A stretch of 64,000 bases of DNA. Source: JAMXLO01 sp963799415 (GTDB lineage: Bacteria > Pseudomonadota > Alphaproteobacteria > Acetobacterales > Acetobacteraceae). Every line of letters starts with the position of its first letter. The first letter of the stretch is position 1. Of this stretch, positions 19,251 to 28,223 are shown piece by piece. The position numbers were made by a program, and so were the translations under genes. The notes under the pieces are model-generated. The model was not told the DNA's origin. It saw nothing but the letters and a program-made list of their open reading frames with translations, and made no database searches. The stretch spans positions 1 through 64,000 of the forward strand of contig CAWCXI010000013.1 in NCBI GenBank assembly GCA_963799415.1. Reading direction: 5' to 3'.

Positions 19251-20200
19251 TGGCGGAGCCGCACCGCATCCTGGTGGTGAAGCTTGGCGCCTTTGGCAAC
19301 GTCATCCTGTCGCTCGGCCCGTTCGCCGCAATCCGCGGCCACCATGCCGGCGCTCACATCACCCTGCTGACCACCGCACCGTTCGCTGATTGGCTGGCCC
19401 GGTCGCCGTGGTTTGACACCGTCTGGATCGACGAGCGCCCCGAGTGGTGGGATCTGTCAGGCTGGCGGCGGCTGCGGCGGCGGCTGATCGAGGGGCAGTT
19501 TGACCGCGCCTACGACCTCCAGACCTCCACCCGCTCCAACCGATACTTCCATCTGTTCCCCCACATCGGCCGTCCCGACTGGTCGGGCATCGCCTATGGC
19601 TGCGCGCTGCCCGATCGCGACCCAAACCGCAACCGCACACACGACATCGACCGCCAGTTCGGCCAGCTTCGCCAGGCCGGTATCGACCGTCGCGAACAAG
19701 TCGATCTGTCCTGGAGCCACGCCGATCTCACCCCCTTCGTTCTGCCGGCAAACTTCGCGCTGCTCGTGCCCGGCAGTTCGCCGCACCGCCCGGTCAAGCG
19801 CTGGCCGACCGAGCGTTATCGCGAGCTTGCGGCGATGCTGACCGAACGCGGCATGGCGCCAGTGGTGATCGGCGCCGCGACCGAGCGGGACCTGGCGCGC
19901 GCAATCCCCGGCGCACTCGACCTGACCGGCCGCACCGACTTCGCCCAGCTCACCAGCATTGCGCGCGCCGCACGCATCGCCATCGGCAATGACACCGGAC
20001 CGATGCACCTGCTCGCCGCCGCTGGCTGCCCCTCCGTCGTGCTGTTCTCGCGCGATTCCGACCCGGCCCTCGTTGCACCGCGCGGCCCAGCCGTCACAGT
20101 GCTCCGCCGCGCCGATCTCGCCGATCTCGACGCCGCGACGGTGATGGGTGCGGTGATCTCCATGCTGCCGGCCGCGGCCGGCGCACTGGCCGTCGGCTGA
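19250..20200 (+). CDS. Glycosyltransferase family 9 protein (heptosyltransferase-like)
   Basis: The 316-residue product has the GT9 pattern of lipopolysaccharide heptosyltransferases: ILVVKLGAFGNVILSLGP at the N-terminus, FALLVPGSSPHRPVKRWP in the nucleotide-sugar domain, and IGNDTGPMHLLAAAGCPSVVLF near the C-terminus. GT9 enzymes transfer ADP-heptose to core oligosaccharide at the inner membrane. ATG 19250 overlaps the TGA of the deacetylase gene, and its own TGA overlaps the ATG of the MFS gene, so three genes are tightly coupled. Confidence 0.88.
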   Translation: MAEPHRILVVKLGAFGNVILSLGPFAAIRGHHAGAHITLLTTAPFADWLARSPWFDTVWIDERPEWWDLSGWRRLRRRLIEGQFDRAYDLQTSTRSNRYFHLFPHIGRPDWSGIAYGCALPDRDPNRNRTHDIDRQFGQLRQAGIDRREQVDLSWSHADLTPFVLPANFALLVPGSSPHRPVKRWPTERYRELAAMLTERGMAPVVIGAATERDLARAIPGALDLTGRTDFAQLTSIARAARIAIGNDTGPMHLLAAAGCPSVVLFSRDSDPALVAPRGPAVTVLRRADLADLDAATVMGAVISMLPAAAGALAVG

Positions 20201-21606
20201 TGGCGGAGGACCAGCCGGCCCACCGGCACGGCCTTGCCGCCCCCGATGGCGTTCCCCTGCCCCAACGCTACTGGGCGATCTTGACCATCGCGCTCGGCCT
20301 GACGCTCGCGGTGCTCGATGGCGCGATCGCCAACGTGGCGCTGCCGACGATCGCGCGCGACCTCGATGCCAGTCCGGCCTCCTCGATCTGGGTGGTGAAC
20401 GCCTACCAGCTCGCGGTGACGATTTCCCTGCTGCCGCTGGCCTCGCTCGGCGACATCTACGGCTATCGCCGCGTCTATCAGTACGGCCTGATCGTCTTCA
20501 CCGTCTCCTCGCTGGGCTGCGCCATGTCGAACTCGCTGACGACGCTGACCATCGCCCGCGTCATCCAGGGCTTCGGCGCGGCCGGCATCATGAGCGTCAA
20601 CGGCGCACTGGTGCGCTTCATCTACCCGCGGCGCTGGCTCGGCCGCGGCGTCGGCCTGAACGCGACGATCGGCTCGATCGCATCGGCGGTCGGACCCACA
20701 GTCGCTGCCGGCATCCTGTCCGTCGCGCCATGGCCCTGGCTGTTCGCCGTGAACGTGCCGATCGGCGCGCTGGCGATCCCGATCGCGTTTCGTGCCCTGC
20801 CGCGCACACGCCGCTCCGGCGTGCGCTTCGACGCATCGAGCGCAATCTGGAGCGCCCTCACCTTCGGCGTCCTGGTCAGCGCAATCAGTGGCCTTGGTCA
20901 TGGCGAGAGCGCCAGTCTGGCTGGCGCCGAGCTATGCTTCGCCATGGTGTTCGGCTTCGTCCTCGTGACGCGGCAACTGTCGCAGCACTCGCCCATGCTG
21001 CCAGTCGATCTGCTGCGCATCCCACTGTTCGCACTGTCGGTCGTCACCTCCATCTGCGCGTTCATCGGACAGAGCATGGCTCTGGTCGCACTACCCTTCC
21101 TGTTCGAGAACACCCTCGGCTTCGGCCAAGTGGAGACAGGTCTGCTCCTGACGCCGTGGCCGCTCGCCGTTGCGGTGATCGCCCCATTCACCGGGCGCTT
21201 GTCCGACCGGTATCCGGCAGGACTGCTCGGCGGATGCGGTCTGGCGGTGATGGCGACAGGGCTGGCGTTGCTGAGCCTGCTGCCTGCACACCCCACAGCG
21301 TTCGACATCGTCTGGCGCCTGCTGATCTGCGGCATCGGCTTCGGCTTCTTCAATACGCCGAACAACCGCGCGATCCTCACATCGGCGCCTCCACTGCGCG
21401 CCGGCGCCGCAAGCGGCATGCAGGCAACGTCACGTCTGCTCGGCCAGAGCATGGGTGCGGCGCTGGTCGCGCTGATGTTCGGGTTATTTCCGGAAAGCGG
21501 CACGCGCGAGGCGCTGATTGTGGCAGCCTGCACCACCGCGGGTTCGGCAGTGATAAGCTTCGTCAGACTGACGCAGCCTAACCGAGCGGGCCGGTCTCAG
21601 GCGTAA
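20200..21606 (+). CDS. MFS transporter, DHA2-type drug/proton antiporter
   Basis: The 468-residue, strongly hydrophobic protein has many membrane helices. Motif A/B-like features include LAVLDGAIANVALPTIARDL in the first helix, SLGDIYGYRRVYQYGLIVF in the loop between helices 2 and 3, and IQGFGAAGIMSVNGALV. GRLSDRYPAGLLGG marks the second half. This pattern fits the 14-helix DHA2 family (EmrB/QacA). It probably exports small amphiphilic compounds. Its ATG shares a base with the stop of the GT9 gene. A repeat follows it at 21643. Confidence 0.88.
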   Translation: MAEDQPAHRHGLAAPDGVPLPQRYWAILTIALGLTLAVLDGAIANVALPTIARDLDASPASSIWVVNAYQLAVTISLLPLASLGDIYGYRRVYQYGLIVFTVSSLGCAMSNSLTTLTIARVIQGFGAAGIMSVNGALVRFIYPRRWLGRGVGLNATIGSIASAVGPTVAAGILSVAPWPWLFAVNVPIGALAIPIAFRALPRTRRSGVRFDASSAIWSALTFGVLVSAISGLGHGESASLAGAELCFAMVFGFVLVTRQLSQHSPMLPVDLLRIPLFALSVVTSICAFIGQSMALVALPFLFENTLGFGQVETGLLLTPWPLAVAVIAPFTGRLSDRYPAGLLGGCGLAVMATGLALLSLLPAHPTAFDIVWRLLICGIGFGFFNTPNNRAILTSAPPLRAGAASGMQATSRLLGQSMGAALVALMFGLFPESGTREALIVAACTTAGSAVISFVRLTQPNRAGRSQA

Positions 21607-21642
21607 TTCCACCTCTCAACGTCACGGCTGGACAGCTATATC

Positions 21643-21676
21643 GTCATGGCCGGGCTCCGTGCCGGCCATCCACGTC
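21643..21676. repeat. Dispersed palindrome, family B (GTCATGGCCG...CGGCCATCCACGTC)
   Basis: This short inverted repeat has arms ATGGCCGG and CCGGCCAT followed by CCACGTC. It lies between the MFS gene and the flavin monooxygenase gene, which converge. The same unit is found at 29461-29494, 40433-40470, 42556-42582 (partial) and 42626-42662. It may help termination here. Confidence 0.8.
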
Positions 21677-21714
21677 GTCCGCATCAAACAAAGCCGTGAC
21701 CGACGGGGGCTCCC

Positions 21715-22848
21715 TCATTGCGCGTGGGCGTGACGCAGCCCTGCCTCACGCATGAGCGGGATCACCTCCCGGCCGAAAAATTCAAGGTCGGGCAGATAGT
21801 CGAAGAAGTTCACCTGCACGCCGTCGCACCCCGCGTCATTCAGCTTGATGAACCACTCCACGATCTGCGTGGGTGTCCCAACGAGGTGCACGTTGCCGCC
21901 GATCACCCACTGCGCACGTGTGTGTCCACGCCATGACGCGGTGTCGCCACTCTGGAAGGTGCGCACGAAATTGTCGGCGGCGACCGTGTCCTCGTTCTCG
22001 AGAATGGCCGTGTAGGCCGCTCGCGCCTCCTGCTCCGTCGGGCGGCAGATCACGTGGGGGTTGATGATCGTCTTCACCTCGCGTCGGTATTCGCGGGCCA
22101 ACCCCTTGATCCTCGCGTTGTGCGCCGGCAGCGCCTCGCACGCCAACGCCGGATCGGCGCCAGCCGGACTGGTGATGAAGATCAGGTCTGAGTGCTTCGC
22201 CGCATAGTCGAGGCCGGCACTCGACGACGCCGCATTGACCAGGAACGGCCGCCGCTGCCCAGGCTTCGGCGCCAAGAAGGCCCGCTCCGTTTGCCAGAAT
22301 TTTCCCTCGAAGCTGAGCTCCTCATCCTCGGTCCACAGCCGCTCCATGATCGTGGTGAACTCGTCCGCCATCGCGTAGCGCAGGTCGTGCTCGATCGGCT
22401 CCAGCCCGAACATACGATACTCGCTCGGCTTGTAGCCGGTGACCACATTGATGCCCCACCGCCCGCCGCTGATGTGGTCCAGCGCTGCGCCGAACTTCGC
22501 GAGATGCAGCGGATGCCACGCGTACAGCACATGGACGGTGTTGATCAGCACGATCGACCTGGTCAGCGAAGCCAACGCGGCATTGGTGATGATCGGATCG
22601 ACTTCGTGCTCGCGAAAGTGCATCTCGCCGCCATAGCCGCCTTTGCCAAGCCATTGCGCCAGCCCGAACACCAGGTCGAAGCCGAGAGCCTCCGCCATCG
22701 TCGTGCAGCGCGCGATGTAGTCGAACGTCCACGACGTCGAACGCGGCGCCTTCGACGGGCTCCAGGCGCCCTGCTGCATCGGCAGGAACAGCCCGAGCAG
22801 CAGCTTGTGGTCCGGCAGTCGGTCGAGTGGTGACGGAACCTGCACCAA
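21715..22848 (-). CDS. LLM-class flavin-dependent monooxygenase
   Basis: The product is about 377 residues in the luciferase-like TIM-barrel family that uses reduced FMN. Landmarks are LLLGLFLPMQQGAWSPSKAP, TFDYIARCTTMAEALGFDLV, SGGRWGINVVTGYKPSEYRM and PFLVNAASSSAGLDYAAKHSD, with DGVQVNFFDYLPDLEFF near the end. It resembles the RutA / dimethyl-sulfone monooxygenase branch. The substrate is uncertain. The start is uncertain too (TTG 22848 or GTG 22845) because the preceding gene ends in a region with reading-frame disturbance. No flavin reductase is adjacent. Confidence 0.84.
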   Translation of the reverse strand: MVQVPSPLDRLPDHKLLLGLFLPMQQGAWSPSKAPRSTSWTFDYIARCTTMAEALGFDLVFGLAQWLGKGGYGGEMHFREHEVDPIITNAALASLTRSIVLINTVHVLYAWHPLHLAKFGAALDHISGGRWGINVVTGYKPSEYRMFGLEPIEHDLRYAMADEFTTIMERLWTEDEELSFEGKFWQTERAFLAPKPGQRRPFLVNAASSSAGLDYAAKHSDLIFITSPAGADPALACEALPAHNARIKGLAREYRREVKTIINPHVICRPTEQEARAAYTAILENEDTVAADNFVRTFQSGDTASWRGHTRAQWVIGGNVHLVGTPTQIVEWFIKLNDAGCDGVQVNFFDYLPDLEFFGREVIPLMREAGLRHAHAQ

Positions 22849-22860
22849 ATCCCCGGACTA

Positions 22861-23622
22861 TCAGTCCCACAGCCTGGCTGGGCATCGGCAGTCCGGCGAA
22901 GTCGGGCGCGGTGGGCGGATGGTCCGGCTCGATGCCGGCCATGCCGAGCAGCATGATCCACTGCCGGACGTGCTGGCCGACATGCCAGGTGCTGCGTTCC
23001 AGGTATTCGTGCAGCAATCTGCGGGCCGTAATAGGTCTGCACCGTCTCGCGTGCCGACTTGTCGGGCTTGGCACGCCCACCACGCGGCGAGCCGCTGCCG
23101 CACATCCGCGCCATACGCCACGATGTCGGCGGTGGTCTGCATCGCATCGGGCGGCGTCGACGTCAGCCGTGCGTACTCGAGCTTCGCGCCGTTCGCGACC
23201 TCGATGAACGTCTCCGCGATGCGGAAGATATGGTGGCCGAGCACGCGGTAGCTGCGGGGACGGTTCGGCACCTCGGTCGCCAGCTTCGCATCCGGCATCT
23301 GCGGGATCATGCGGATGGCGGCACCCAGGAAGCGATCGAGCCGCTCGATCAGCTGGTCGGGCGACAATACCGGACCGGTCGCCTCGTTCAGCCCGAGGAA
23401 CTTCACCACGTGGCCGATGTTCTGCGCGAACACGTAGTCGTCGCCGCGCGACAGCACGGGGACCGAGCGCGCTCCCAGCCGCCTCAGCTCATCGAGCCCG
23501 GTGGGGTCTTCCAGCACGTTGATGGATTGGAACTCGATCGCACGGACCGAGAGAAACTCTTTGAGTTTCAGGCAGCTCGTTCATCCAGGCTGCCAGAACA
23601 CCTTCAGCGGGACCGCTTCCAT
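22861..23622 (-). CDS. Glutaredoxin-DinB fusion protein with in-frame TGA at the redox motif
   Basis: From ATG 23622 the frame reads MEAVPLKVFWQPG, then TGA (23581-23583), then TSCLKLKEFLSVRAIEFQ. This is a glutaredoxin-like fold in which the first Cys of a CxxC motif is replaced by TGA. The frame continues without interruption through ARSVPVLSRGDDYVFAQ. A DinB-like helical bundle follows: VLGHHIFRIAETFIEV and then RSTWHVGQHVRQWIMLLGMA, with histidines suited to metal binding. One-base shifts are needed at about 23087 (extra G) and 23022 (extra A), and probably another at the very end. Selenocysteine, nonsense mutation and sequencing error are all possible. Confidence 0.65.
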
Positions 23623-23787
23623 GGCCAACTCTCGTGTGGTTGCCAGTTAAGACTCCTACGAGTGCCGCTCCGCGTCAATCGGCGATGTGTTGTTTCTGCC
23701 GCACGGCGCTCGGCAAGCGCTTCGAGCGACGGTCCGGGAACGGGTACGACTGGCGCACGGTGTCGACACACCCCTGACGGCTTGCCC

Positions 23788-24866
23788 TTACGGCAGGCCG
23801 GCGCGGCGCAACGCGTCCTCCACGTTGACCGTCGCGACACTGTCCTCGTCCGCCAGCGCCTTCATCACCGGGCGACGGAAGCCGGTCCGCGGCACGAACG
23901 CGCGCCCTACAAACAACGGCTCGCCGAACTGCGGCTGCGCGAGCCGCGTGACGATCTCGTCCACATTAGCGAAATCGGCGCGATCGCCCAGTGCGGCCTG
24001 CAACAGGCCCGGAATGAGGTCGGGCATCGCAACATCGCCAGCGGAGGTGCGCGGAAACACCAGGAAGCTCACCGCCTCATTGGTCGGCGGCCCGCCGAAC
24101 AGAGTACGCACCAGCTTCGCCGAACATTCGCCGACCGACAGCAACTCCCCGCCACCCGCGTCGGCAAACAGGAAGGAGCAGGAAATGCCGGTGGTTGGTC
24201 GTATCGCCAGGCCGACATCGTCCAGGCGGACATGTCCGTTGCGGCGCAGCGCCGTGCTCAGCACCGCATAGGGAACTGTCAGTGCATTGACCGCCTGGCC
24301 GTCCGGACCGTTCATCGCGGTGCGCGGCGCATAGAAGTCGGTGCCGCGGCGGAAGATCGGAAACGCCCCGTCGGTGTCGCGCAGGAACGGCCGGAAATCG
24401 ATCACAGTGCCGGGTTCAGCCACCGGCGTGCCCGCCGGCTTCTTGTGGCCCGGCTGCTCGCCTGCGACGTCCCACGCGGTGTCGGCGCGCGAGCGGAGGC
24501 CCGTCCATTCGAAGGTGTTCAGGTCAGGATTGGCGTTGAAGACCGGCGACGGAATCCTTCTCATTGGTGGCATTCTTCAAACTCGTCTCATGCATCACGC
24601 CGCCGCAGATTGGTGACGCTGACCGGCGCGGCATAGGCTTCCGGATCGCCATCGAAGTCCATGTGCACCGGCGTCTTGTAGAGCAGCGCCTTCAGCCCGA
24701 GATGGCCGGTCACCCGGGTCACGGTGACAGGGCTCATCGAGCTGCGATCCGAGACGTAGCTGCCCGGCAACCGGTCAAATTCGAGTTTGGGCTTCACATC
24801 GCGCTGCCGGCGCAAGGCATCCGCAACAACCGGGTCCATCGGACTTCGAGGGGGATATGCCACCAT
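23788..24866 (-). CDS. GH75-like (chitosanase-fold) hypothetical protein, frameshifted twice
   Basis: Two minus-strand pieces belong together. The first (24866-24588) has LGLKALLYKTPVHMDFDGDP with an aspartate motif and AYAAPVSVTN. The second (down to 23788) has NANPDLNTFEWTGLRSRADT, VIDFRPFLRDTDGAFPIFRR, NALTVPYAVLS and SFLFADAGGGELLSVGECSA. The order (DxDGxP, then Y-V-S and V-L-P-like, then ADxGG-GE) recalls the GH75 fungal-chitosanase fold. Between the pieces a third frame is open and encodes CGGVMHETSLKNATNEKD. Shifts near 24612 and 24553 would therefore join all three. I cannot tell whether it is an active glycosidase. Confidence 0.5.
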
Positions 24867-24979
24867 GCCGGACCTCCGATGCGGGCGAATTGAGCCCGGC
24901 CTGATGCTGCGTAAGTCGTCGCACGTCTGTAAGCCAGCTCACACCCTGCCAGCTTGCAAAGCCCCCGATCCGCCTGCCT

Positions 24980-25016
24980 TTAGCAAAATTTAGCAGCGGT
25001 TTGCTTGCGATTCAGC
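24980..25016 (+). promoter_or_regulatory. Putative operator: three TTAGC-like boxes (copy 1)
   Basis: TTAGC boxes start at 24980 and 24990, and a TCAGC box at 25012, giving offsets 0, 10 and 32. The core TTAGCAAAATTTAG and the block CTTGCGATT are shared with the motif at 28121-28157, which has identical spacing. The site lies about 190 bp upstream of the secreted-protein gene at 25203. Helical phasing of direct repeats is typical of OmpR/PhoB-type winged-helix regulators, and one is encoded next door. Confidence 0.6.
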
Positions 25017-25202
25017 CCGCGATGATCCGACTGATCGCTGACCCTGATCCGCAGCGGTCATAGCCCGAGGGAGGTACAACGCGACTGACGCATCCGTAGC
25101 ACGTCACATCCGGCCATGGTGGCGGTGCGAGGAGGTTCCATTCTCACAAATCACGCGCACCGCTCTTGCAGAGCTGCTTGACAGACAAGGGGAGAAGGGA
25201 AA

Positions 25203-25745
25203 ATGCGCATTCAACTGACCAAACTGATACCGGCAACGCTCGCGGCTTTGGCAATCAGCAGCGCCGCTCAGGCCCAACAATGCTCCACGAAGATGCTGGA
25301 CGGCATGTACAGTGTCAGCTTTAACGGGCAGAGGCTGGGCCTGCTCAGCGGCAGCCCTCCGACCTTGGCACCCTTCGCCACGCCAAGTCTGATCAACGGC
25401 GTCAGCGTCTTTACGTTTGATGGTGAGGGTAACTTCAGCAATCTGAACTTTGCCATGAACAATGGCGTACCAAATGCCCTTGGCCAGCCCGGCCTCACCC
25501 CGGATGGCTTTAGTACTCAGACCGGTACCTACCACGTGAACGACGATTGCACCGGCGCCGGCACGATGACCCAGCCGGGTTTGTCCTTCACCTTCGCGTT
25601 CGTTATCTCAGACCGAGGCAGAAGGCTTCGCTATGTGGCTACGAGCACCCATGCCGATACAATTCCAGGTAATCCGAACTGCACCTCCGGTTGCGACGTG
25701 GCAGTTGAGGTCGCCGCTGAAGGTGAAAGGGTTTTTGGCAGGTGA
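25203..25745 (+). CDS. Secreted four-cysteine protein of unknown function (paralogue 1)
   Basis: The 180-residue product has a signal peptide (KLIPATLAALAISSAAQA). The mature protein shows FTFDGEGNFSNLNFAMNNGVP, TGTYHVNDDCTGAGTM and NPNCTSGCDVAVEV. The protein at 28902-29456 shares these blocks and the same four cysteines (one near the N-terminus, DDC/EDC, then CxxGC), so the two are paralogues. A strong ribosome binding site (GGGGAGAAGGG) precedes the ATG. I recognise no named domain. It converges with the regulator gene, and the shared upstream motif suggests control by that regulator. Confidence 0.72.
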   Translation: MRIQLTKLIPATLAALAISSAAQAQQCSTKMLDGMYSVSFNGQRLGLLSGSPPTLAPFATPSLINGVSVFTFDGEGNFSNLNFAMNNGVPNALGQPGLTPDGFSTQTGTYHVNDDCTGAGTMTQPGLSFTFAFVISDRGRRLRYVATSTHADTIPGNPNCTSGCDVAVEVAAEGERVFGR

Positions 25746-25788
25746 TGGCCGGCGAGCCTGAGGTCGCCTGAGTGGCAGCGGTCGATCA

Positions 25789-27982
25789 CTACCACTGCTG
25801 CACATCGAGCTCGCCCTCAGGCAGCCCCTTCACTTCCCAGGCCTCGCGCCCGCCGCGGTACCAATAGACCTGCCTGTAGCCAAGTGCCACGAGCCGCAGC
25901 GCCAGGTTGCGGCCGTCGAAACGTTCCGAGTTCCAGCCGACCGCGACGATCGGCCTGTCGAGATTGCCGGCAGTCAGCTCTCGCATCTTGCTGCGCAGGT
26001 GGTCCTGCGCCTCATCCGCGAAGGTACCCCCCAATCCAGCAAATTTCAGCCCGACGGCTCCAGGGATCGACTGCCCCCATAAGTATGTCACCGTGTCGAT
26101 GACGATCGGTCGGGCCTCCGCAAGAAACGCGACAAGATTCGCGGTGTGGATCGTCCTGGCACCAGGCGCCTCGATCGGTGTGTGGCCGGCGAACTCCTTG
26201 TGCAGCACCTTGTCCGCCGGCACGCCGAAATCAGCGTCCTCATCGGCGTGATCGCGCTCACCCGCGCGGCGCAGCCCATCCTGATAATGTCTGATCTGCT
26301 CGACATAGACTGGGCTGGACAAGTAGTCCGGAAAATGACTGCGTACTGTGTCGTAGGGCCACAGCCGATCCGCCTCCGAAAGGTAACGCCTCGCCTCCTG
26401 CATCTGGCCGGTTCTGGCATAGGCCGCCGCCAGGTAGCGGAAGTCCCATTGTGTCCCGCCGTGGACATCCGGATCCAGAGCGAGGGATCGTTGGATAAAC
26501 CCTATCGCGTCCGCATCCCTCCCCAGCATCAGCGAGTTCGAATCCCATATGCTGGTACCGGCTGAACTTCCAGGGGCTGCGCGGATTGAGCTCATCCGCC
26601 TTTTGCTGGAGCGCAATCGCCTCCTCAGCGTGGCCTGTCCAGCTCTTGCACACGGCAAGCTCATTGTAGAGCCCGGTCCACACCCTGGCCTGGTTCGGAT
26701 CCGTCTGAATGGCCCGTTGGGCGGCTTCGATGGCTTCCGGGCACCGCCCCACCGTACGAAGCCAATAGACGTAGCTGTTCAGCACCATATCCGACTCGGG
26801 CACGATCGTCCGTGCCTGCGCCAGCAGACGCCCGGCGCGTTGCATGTCCTCAAGAGAATCCCAGCCTTTCGCCGATGCCTTGTCCGTCAGAAAATATGCG
26901 ACCCCTGTCATGGCATGAGGCGACGATGGGTCGAGCGACAACGCGCGCTCATACAGAGCCAGCGCCTCCTGGTCCTGGCGCAGACTGACCGGCAGGTGTT
27001 CCAGCGCGCGCGCCCGCAAGATGAGATCGAACGCGTTCGGATTGGTCGGGCGTTCGCGCAGACTGCGCGCGTTCTCGATATCAACCATGCTGATGGCGAG
27101 CTCATCATTCAACCGCATGACGATCTGTTCCTGTCCGGACGCCAGGTCGCTGATCTGCTCGTCAAGTCGGTCAGACCAGAGCTGCGCGCCGGTTTCGGTT
27201 GAGATCAATTGGACATTGACCTTCAGCGTGGATCCGATCCTTTGCATGCTGCCCTTGAGCACATAGCGCACGCGCAGTTCTTCGCCGACCTTCCGCACAT
27301 CGACTGGCTTCCCCTTGTAGCTATATGCGGTCGGAGATGCGATGACATAGATGTTTCGGACATGAGCGAGGTCGCTGGTCAGATCATCCGTGATGCCTTC
27401 GGCCAGGTAATCGTCATTTGGGCTCCCACCCAAATTCTCGAACGGCAGCACGACGAGCGACAGACGAGGAAGCGGCGGCCGGCCGGCAAGCCAACCGCCA
27501 TGGGACGCGATGATTGCCAGTGCAGCCACGGCGAGCGCGCCCAGTCCCGCAAACAGCCATCGCCATTGCGTACGTGGCGCGAGTGTCGTTGGTTCGGGAG
27601 GGGAAATCTGCGTCTCCAGCTCAGACTGCGCCTCATGCAGTCGCGTCACGCGGGGCGCGAACCGGTAGCCCCTGCCGGCAACCGTCTGGACGCAACTGTC
27701 GCCCACCCGACCCCCGTCGAGCACCCGGCGCAGCGCAGCGATCTGGACGGTCAGGTTGTTCGGCTCGACAACGACGTTCGGCCAAACAGCGTCCATGATT
27801 GCTTCTTTGGACACCAGCACGCCGGGCTGTTCCAGCAGCAACGCCAGGATGTCGCGAGCGCGTGTGCCGATCGAGACCGGCCCCCAGATTCCGTTGGGAC
27901 CTTGACGCAGCAGCCTGCCGGCCCGCGCGTCGAACCGCCAGCCTTCAAATACCAAGGTCTCGCTGGCGACGAGCATGTCCAT
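25789..27982 (-). CDS. Winged-helix / TolB-like / TPR / rhodanese-like transmembrane regulator 1, frameshifted
   Basis: The product is about 730 residues in four parts. An OmpR-type DNA-binding domain (about residues 12-108) has ARDILALLLEQPGVLVSKEA and CVQTVAGRGYRFAPRV. One membrane helix follows (WLFAGLGALAVAALAIIA). A TolB-like domain comes next (LVVLPFENLGGSPNDDYLAE, YVLKGSMQRIGSTLKVNVQL), then TPR-like repeats. The C-terminus resembles a rhodanese fold (PIVIDTVTYLWGQSIPGAVG, QVYWYRGGREAWEVKGLP), but the active-site loop has GWNSERFDG and no cysteine. The frame shifts at about 26536, where GAACTC replaces GACTC. A paralogue lies at 58842. Transcription is divergent from the cytochrome gene. 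Confidence 0.85.
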
Positions 27983-28047
27983 GCCTCGTCTCCCCCCGAT
28001 AGCGATGGCCCACGTCAGTGCGTAGCTAACAGATAGCGATCGGCACT

Positions 28048-28067
28048 GGTGTGAAGTGCTTCACACC
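28048..28067. promoter_or_regulatory. Perfect 9-bp inverted repeat between divergent genes
   Basis: GGTGTGAAG-TG-CTTCACACC is a 20-bp palindrome 66 bp upstream of the regulator start and 157 bp upstream of the cytochrome c start. It has no T-run and does not look like a terminator. It could be an operator for the regulator gene, distinct from the TTAG boxes nearby. Confidence 0.5.
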
Positions 28068-28120
28068 CGGGCAGTATCCGTTCATCAGCGGCATCAGGCA
28101 AGCCGTTGATCCGACTGCGA

Positions 28121-28157
28121 TTAGCAAAATTTAGTCCCGACCTACTTGCGATTTAGC
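28121..28157 (+). promoter_or_regulatory. Putative operator: three TTAGC-like boxes (copy 2)
   Basis: TTAGC, TTAGT and TTAGC boxes start at 28121, 28131 and 28153, the same 0/10/32 spacing as copy 1 at 24980. The core TTAGCAAAATTTAG is identical between the copies. The site is 67 bp before the cytochrome c start and 139 bp before the regulator start, so it could control both. A purine-rich ribosome binding site (GGGGGAGAA) lies downstream. Confidence 0.6.
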
Positions 28158-28223
28158 ACCCGGATTGCCGCCCAATGGCGGTAGGTCGATCGCAACGCGC
28201 GATCCCTGTCGGGGGAGAACAAG

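Noticed and set aside
20730..21581. Long plus-strand frame inside the MFS gene
   Set aside because: It is an Arg/Ala/Pro-rich shadow of the MFS transporter in another frame, a usual effect in high-GC DNA.
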